Shown here: one piece after another, positions 48,683-53,075 of the stretch
Position numbering within the stretch: the stretch's first letter is position 1
Layout of the letters: every line of letters begins with the position of its first letter
From: Perkinsus marinus ATCC 50983
Taxonomy: Eukaryota > Perkinsozoa > Perkinsida > Perkinsidae
Direction: 5' to 3'
NCBI RefSeq assembly: GCF_000006405.1
Contig: NW_003209345.1
Coordinates: 106,184 to 159,258 of the forward strand
Length of the DNA: 53,075 bases
The notes under the pieces: generated by a model
The model's database searches: none
What the model was told of the DNA's origin: nothing
What the model saw: only the letters and a program-made list of their open reading frames with translations
Made by a program: the position numbers and the translations under genes

Positions 48683-48813
48683 TGTAACTCTACTTATCCT
48701 AAGTTCATGATCACACAGTGCGCATACGTGCATAGCGCGATCGATGGCGAGCGAATATAAGTGATCAGACGATAACGATTACAAGGGCGAGCGCGTAGGG
48801 CGCGATCCCTACA
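48683..48813 (-). repeat. Candidate 3' LTR, 131 bp
   Basis: On the plus strand it begins TGTAACTCTAC and ends GATCCCTACA, giving the TG...CA ends (TGTA...TACA inverted) expected of an LTR, directly next to a purine tract on the element's sense strand. It is very short for a Ty3/gypsy LTR, and the matching 5' LTR is outside the window, so the left boundary is unproven. Confidence 0.5.
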
Positions 48814-48826
48814 CTCCCCCCCTCTT
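48814..48826 (-). promoter_or_regulatory. Polypurine tract of the retrotransposon
   Basis: On the minus strand AAGAGGGGGGGAG abuts the TGTAGGG start of the candidate LTR. This is where plus-strand DNA synthesis is primed in LTR elements. Confidence 0.6.
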
Positions 48827-49331
48827 AGTCTGGATCACGCTAAGAGGATAAGAGATAATTATAGCAGTCAATAGTCAGAGCAGATAAAAGGGTAGCAATA
48901 AAAAGAGACTCAACCAATCCAGCAAGTCTATCATCTCCATCCGCGAACCAAACCAACCAACTAACCAACCGGCCGACCGACCATTTCACCGTAAGGGCTT
49001 ATACTCTCGAGCTAGTTCTAGTGGGTTACGATTACCTTCGTAGAGACGTAGGTTCCGATCATGGGCAACACGAAAGGAGCTGCCAAGGGCATTGTCGTAG
49101 CATGCTTGAGTAGGGTATTGGTCAAACCATTCGTCGTCATGAATCTCGAAGGGCTTAATCAGGGAGCGATCGAAACTCCATCCCAAGGGCATAGGGAATG
49201 TACCGTCTCATCGAGTAACAGTGCCACGACTCAGCATCATCGTGTACCTCAATAGAACAGCTTCAGCCGCAGTAATAGATGAAGGCCTTCTAAGGACACC
49301 AACACCTTGATCAGGGGACTCGACAACATGG
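48827..49331. other. Retrotransposon region between polypurine tract and third frame
   Basis: No supported gene. It includes a stretch of repeated AACCAA/ACCGACCGACC-like sequence near 48945-48985. Probably an untranslated part of the element. Confidence 0.5.
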
Positions 49332-49945
49332 CTAGTAAAAGCGGCGAGGGTCAGTATTTGGGTCCAAGTCGAAGTCGTCGATCCAACCGAGGTCTTTGAG
49401 AGCACCGGTAGCCTCACGCACCTTGTGGGGGTAAGAGACATGCATGTCGACATCGGCGTGGGGAATAATGCTGACCAATGGACAAGGGCGAGGCTCGAAC
49501 ACGCGGTAAGGGTCGTGGTGACGGTGGAACTCAAAGGAGTCGGCACTTCCGTCTAATGTGAGAAAAGGGGCTTCGACAGAGAATCCAAAGTAGTCAAAGG
49601 CTGGATGAGGGCCATGTAAATATTATTGTAAGGACTCATCGTCTTCTGGTTGACCGAGACCGTAGGAGTTGTCGGTGTCAATGGAAGCATCATCACCGTC
49701 ATTATCGTAGTAGTTGTTAGTAGCCTCAATAGTAGTAAGGGCAGTCGAGTCGTCAACATGTGCCGAAACCATGGCGTCAGTCATGACAGCTTGATCACGC
49801 ATACTACGCGGTGGCGCCGAAGTCGGGACATATGATGAAGACGAACCGCTAACGGCTTGTGGTCTAGTCGGTGGTCGGGGAGGTTGAGTAATGATAGGCG
49901 GAGGATACGACGGACGAGGGGGACGGGAGCCGTGGTGGGGATATC
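49332..49945 (-). pseudogene. Coding-like frame downstream of Pol in the retrotransposon
   Basis: On the minus strand a frame from about 49945 reads RPSYPPPIITQPPRPPTRPQ, a Pro-rich run, then an acidic, Asn/Asp-rich part. After one stop codon at 49623-49625 the same frame continues with LDGSADSFEFHRHHDPYRV and PHADVDMHVSYPHKVREATG to a stop at 49332. Composition and continuity across the stop suggest a once-translated third frame or a spliced exon. It does not look like RT, IN or Gag. I see no signal peptide or membrane span, so an envelope-like role has no support. Confidence 0.45.
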
Positions 49946-50136
49946 ATTGGCATCTTCGGGATCGACCCGCAGGGCCTCTTCTCGCTGTAACAGAGCAATA
50001 AGTCAAAACGTCCGAGACAATATCGATTTTAGAGACAAGGGTCAAAAGGGACAATGTTACGGCCCTAACGTGACGTAAAAGGTAGACAATACACGTGTGC
50101 AAATGTATAGCGCGGCGCACAAAAAAAGGCAAAAAT

Positions 50137-53075
50137 CTAATGACGTCTTCCTAATGGTACATATGTCTGAGGATCAAATCTCACTCTTGGGTTTCTCGTG
50201 CGGTGTCCACGTCCTAGAGGTCGACTAGCCGTTTCAGAAGGGGCGGCCGTCTCCATAACATCTGCCGTTGCAGGAGCCTCAGCCGTTTCTTCACAGGGTG
50301 GTGACGTAGGGGGCGATGGGACAGCTGACGAGGAACCTGGAGAAGGCGCCGATTGAAACTCGCTGTTGTCGGTGTTGTCGTCGGGTTGTAGGCATGAAGA
50401 GCTAGAAGGGGTCTGGGCTGGCGAGGTCTCAACGCGTCCGTCGAGATCGCCTGCACTTCCCTCTTCTGGTAGATGAGGTTCACCACTGCGTCCAGTAGAG
50501 ACATCATCCGGGGTCGCCGTACTTATCGTTTCCGACAGGGGTTCTTGTCTTGAGTTTCGTGGTTGTGGTTGTGGGAAGTCGACTTCAATCCATAGTAAAG
50601 CATCAGGGTCAGGGGGTATCTCAGGGCCGGCCAGGGGGTCCATAGGATAACCATCTCCTGGACTCACATTGTCTGTAATGACATCGGGTAGTACAGGGGG
50701 TTCAGGACCAGGGGCGTTGTTGAGATCGGGGTCGGGCAAGGGTGATCCAGCACGAAGTAGTGGATCTTGTCGCATAATACCAAGGGCGTCAGGAACGGCG
50801 TCGGGCTGAAGGGGGTCGATAGCGACATAATCAGCTGACAGAACACGAACTTGAAGCGTATCTTGGTGCTTGAGCTTGAGAACCTTATTCTCTTGGCCAG
50901 GCATCTGACCAACCACAAACCAACCGGGGCTCCACTTAGGTTCAAGCTTATTTCCGGTTTGAGGGCCAAGACGTCGTACTAGTACACGTTGTCCAACATA
51001 GAATTGACGAGCAGTGGCCTTCTTGTCGTAGTAAGCTTGGGCTGCAGCAGAGGCGGAGGCGTGGGCGAGGTCAACAAGATCCTCAAGGTGGATCGAGAGG
51101 GCCTTGACGTACTCGTTATACCCGAATGGATCGAATGAGAACTGATCAAGGGCCTGCAACGATGGCAAAAAGACAGACTTCGGTTCACGACCGAACATTA
51201 GTGTGAAGGGGGCGAACCTAGTCGCTGAGTGAACAGAACTGTTGTAGTGCCACAATAAAGAAGGAAGATACATAGGCCATTGGTAAGAGTCGGTCACATG
51301 AGTACGGAGGAGGCCAATCAGTGATCGGTTAAAGCGCTCAACCAAGCCGTCACCCGAAGGGTGATACGGTGTGGTATGGCTTTTCTCAACTCCTAAACGC
51401 TCAAGGACAATCTTAAGGGCGTTCGACTCAAACGCAGGGCCTTGGTCACTATGCACACGACCAGGGGGCCCAAAGATGCTAAAAAGATCTAAAAGGGCTC
51501 TTACCACTTCGGTGGTATCCTCGGACTTCACCGGTATGGCCGTAGCCCACCGTGTGAAATAATCTTGGACAACCAATAGTGAACGAATATTATCGTCATT
51601 GGGGGGCACCTTCAAGTGGTCGATAGCAATTAAGTCCCAGGGTTTGCCGATAGGCATAACTCCTAAGGGGGCTCGAGGTACCGTTGCCTTGACCTGAGTA
51701 CATCTAGGGCATGTCTTCTCGTGGTTGAGGAGATCTGTGCCCATCCCGGGCCAATAGGCATGCAACTTGAGCTTGTCGAGAGTCTTGCGTACGGCGAAGT
51801 GACCGTCTTCCTTGTGGTAGGCATCCACAACATCAGATCTCAAGGCAGGTGGTATCACTGGTAGGAACCGGGGCTCTCGTTCGTTATCGAACTTGCGACG
51901 GCGTATGAGTAGGCCATCTAGCACATCCAGTTGATTCCACAGCTGCTTATAAGGGCGGAAGGCGAGGTCGGTCAATTCGGTCCTACGTAAGGGCAACGGA
52001 TCCGACAGACGTTCCTTTACCTTCCTTGTGACATCGTCACTATCCTGCTCTCGCCTTATATCGTCGATCGACCACCGTGCCGACAATGCCGTTATACAAG
52101 CGGCTAATTGTCGACGAGCGGCTACAACAGATACAAGAGCACGGGTAGTGTCAACGTCCTTGGCTGGCTTCGTCCTGAGAGGTTCTGACTCCATCGGCTC
52201 CATCGGTAGAGTATCGTCGTCGAGCTGGCGTATCCTGGAAAGAGCATCAGCGCACACATTTTTCTTACCTGGTACATATTTCACTATGAACGAATACGCC
52301 TGCATGGCCAAAAGCCATCGCTCCAGCTTCTTTGAGCCGGCCTTAGCTAGCCAAGTCAAGGGCTCGTGGTCTGTGTATACCGTAACCGTCAAGGGGTAGC
52401 CGATATGGTAGTGTTGGAAGTAAATCAGGGCTTGTAGGATACCGTATGCTTCCTTCTCGTATGTATGCCAATTGAGCTGGGAGCCCGTCAACGTCCTACT
52501 GAAAAATCCCAAGGGCCTTCCTTCTTGCATAAGGACAGCTCCAATGGCATAGTCGCTTGCATCAGTATAGAGCTCGAAGGGGGTACCGAAATCAGGGTAA
52601 GCTAGGAAGGGCAGGGCTGCGAGACGAAGTTTGAGGGCCCGGAAGGACTCCTCTTGCTCTTGTCCCCAGTAGGTATCCAAAGCCAAAGTTTCACTTCCGA
52701 CCTCCGACACCAGCCGTTGAATTGGTCGTGCCACGTCCGAGAAGTTAGGGACGAAGTTACGGTAGTAGCCGGCGAGACCCAAAAAGGACCTTATGTCTGC
52801 AACATTACCAGGGCGAGGCCATCTCAAGATCGCCTCTACCTTAGTTGGATCTGGTCTCATACCGTTCCCGTCGAAAATGTGTCCTAAATAGGGCACAGAA
52901 GGGCAACCGAACTCGCACTTCTCGGCGGACAACGTCAAGCCCCACGCACGCAAGCGTGCGAAGACTTGTCTCAAATGGTCTTCGTGAGTCTCAGCATCGG
53001 GCGAGAACACGAGGATGTCGTCTAGATAGACCCGAACAAAGGGTAGTCCATTAAGTACTTGGTCCATCAGACGTT
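50137..53075 (-). CDS. Retrotransposon Pol polyprotein, RT to integrase (5' partial)
   Basis: Over 975 residues open from the right edge to a stop at 50137. It begins within reverse transcriptase, with the catalytic box VYLDDILVFS near the start, then the thumb (IRSFLGLAGYYRNFVPNFSD). RNase H follows, with ELYTDASDYAIGAVL, SRTLTGSQLNWHTYEKEAYG and VYTDHEPLTWL. The integrase has an H-H-C-C zinc finger (KEDGHFAVRKTLDKLKLHAY, CPRCTQ) and a DDE core: the first D in AIDHLKVP, the second in VHSDQGPAFESN and the E in SGDGLVERFNRSL. After a chromatin-contact-like C-terminal part (GQRVLVRRLGPQTG) comes a long Pro/Ser/Asp-rich tail. The domain is intact, with no internal stop, so the copy may be young. 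It was probably translated as part of a larger Gag-Pol or Pol precursor. Confidence 0.95.
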   Translation of the reverse strand, partial: RLMDQVLNGLPFVRVYLDDILVFSPDAETHEDHLRQVFARLRAWGLTLSAEKCEFGCPSVPYLGHIFDGNGMRPDPTKVEAILRWPRPGNVADIRSFLGLAGYYRNFVPNFSDVARPIQRLVSEVGSETLALDTYWGQEQEESFRALKLRLAALPFLAYPDFGTPFELYTDASDYAIGAVLMQEGRPLGFFSRTLTGSQLNWHTYEKEAYGILQALIYFQHYHIGYPLTVTVYTDHEPLTWLAKAGSKKLERWLLAMQAYSFIVKYVPGKKNVCADALSRIRQLDDDTLPMEPMESEPLRTKPAKDVDTTRALVSVVAARRQLAACITALSARWSIDDIRREQDSDDVTRKVKERLSDPLPLRRTELTDLAFRPYKQLWNQLDVLDGLLIRRRKFDNEREPRFLPVIPPALRSDVVDAYHKEDGHFAVRKTLDKLKLHAYWPGMGTDLLNHEKTCPRCTQVKATVPRAPLGVMPIGKPWDLIAIDHLKVPPNDDNIRSLLVVQDYFTRWATAIPVKSEDTTEVVRALLDLFSIFGPPGRVHSDQGPAFESNALKIVLERLGVEKSHTTPYHPSGDGLVERFNRSLIGLLRTHVTDSYQWPMYLPSLLWHYNSSVHSATRFAPFTLMFGREPKSVFLPSLQALDQFSFDPFGYNEYVKALSIHLEDLVDLAHASASAAAQAYYDKKATARQFYVGQRVLVRRLGPQTGNKLEPKWSPGWFVVGQMPGQENKVLKLKHQDTLQVRVLSADYVAIDPLQPDAVPDALGIMRQDPLLRAGSPLPDPDLNNAPGPEPPVLPDVITDNVSPGDGYPMDPLAGPEIPPDPDALLWIEVDFPQPQPRNSRQEPLSETISTATPDDVSTGRSGEPHLPEEGSAGDLDGRVETSPAQTPSSSSCLQPDDNTDNSEFQSAPSPGSSSAVPSPPTSPPCEETAEAPATADVMETAAPSETASRPLGRGHRTRNPRVRFDPQTYVPLGRRH

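Larger units (their letters stand above)
48683..53075 (-). mobile_element. Ty3/gypsy LTR retrotransposon, 3' portion (5' part beyond window)
   Basis: Reading on the minus strand from the right edge: RT, RNase H, integrase and C-terminal tail of Pol (to 50137); about 0.8 kb with a further coding-like frame; about 0.5 kb without a gene; a polypurine tract; and a short 3' LTR candidate ending at 48683. The RT-RH-IN order places it in Ty3/gypsy (Metaviridae-type elements). Gag, protease, most of RT, the 5' LTR and the primer-binding site are not in the window, so completeness and target-site duplication cannot be checked. Confidence 0.85.

Overview
The window looks like nuclear DNA of an intron-rich, flagellated protist. 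Nearly every gene is cut into short exons by introns of about 35-60 nt (GT-AG, with at least one GC-AG). It carries an axonemal-type dynein heavy chain, a plasma-membrane-type Ca2+ pump, an FCP1-like RNA polymerase II CTD phosphatase, proteasome subunit RPN8/PSMD7, remains of a REI1/ZNF622 ribosome-maturation gene and a Ty3/gypsy retrotransposon. An alveolate of the Perkinsus type is my best guess for the organism; that is inference and I saw no species-diagnostic sequence.

Layout. 1-7645 (+): C-terminal half of a dynein heavy chain, open at the left edge. 7646-10028: convergent intergenic region with hairpins and a 30-bp minisatellite. 10029-16250 and 16584-23834 (both -): two head-to-tail genes of about 40 exons each. 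When spliced by hand they give about 1,300 and 1,430 residues of almost wholly alpha-helical, coiled-coil-like protein behind a signal peptide, and their last two exons resemble each other. I do not recognise the family; it is the best candidate for something undescribed here. 25690-27135 (+): multi-pass membrane protein. 28977-30911 (+): FCP1-like phosphatase. 32577-34924 (+): RPN8. 36002-36942: two small divergent candidate genes. 38332-44006 (+): Ca2+-ATPase. 44482-46178 (+): low-complexity probable nuclear protein. 46773-47789 (-): compressed REI1/ZNF622-like locus. 48683-53075 (-): 3' part of a Ty3/gypsy element, open at the right edge.

A second notable signal is a dispersed repeat of about 160 bp, seen five times. 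Each copy lies inside an intron (four well supported, one tentative), in either orientation relative to the host gene, and makes that intron 210-390 nt instead of about 45 nt. It behaves like an introner-type element. Two further intron or flank elements are a short inverted-repeat element in the Ca2+-ATPase gene and a tRNA box-B-like repeat near RPN8 and in the Ca2+-ATPase gene.

The genes do not form an operon or a shared pathway. Apart from the tandem pair, they are unrelated housekeeping and flagellar genes. All exon joins were made by eye from frame, splice dinucleotides and family conservation, so individual boundaries may be off by a few bases.
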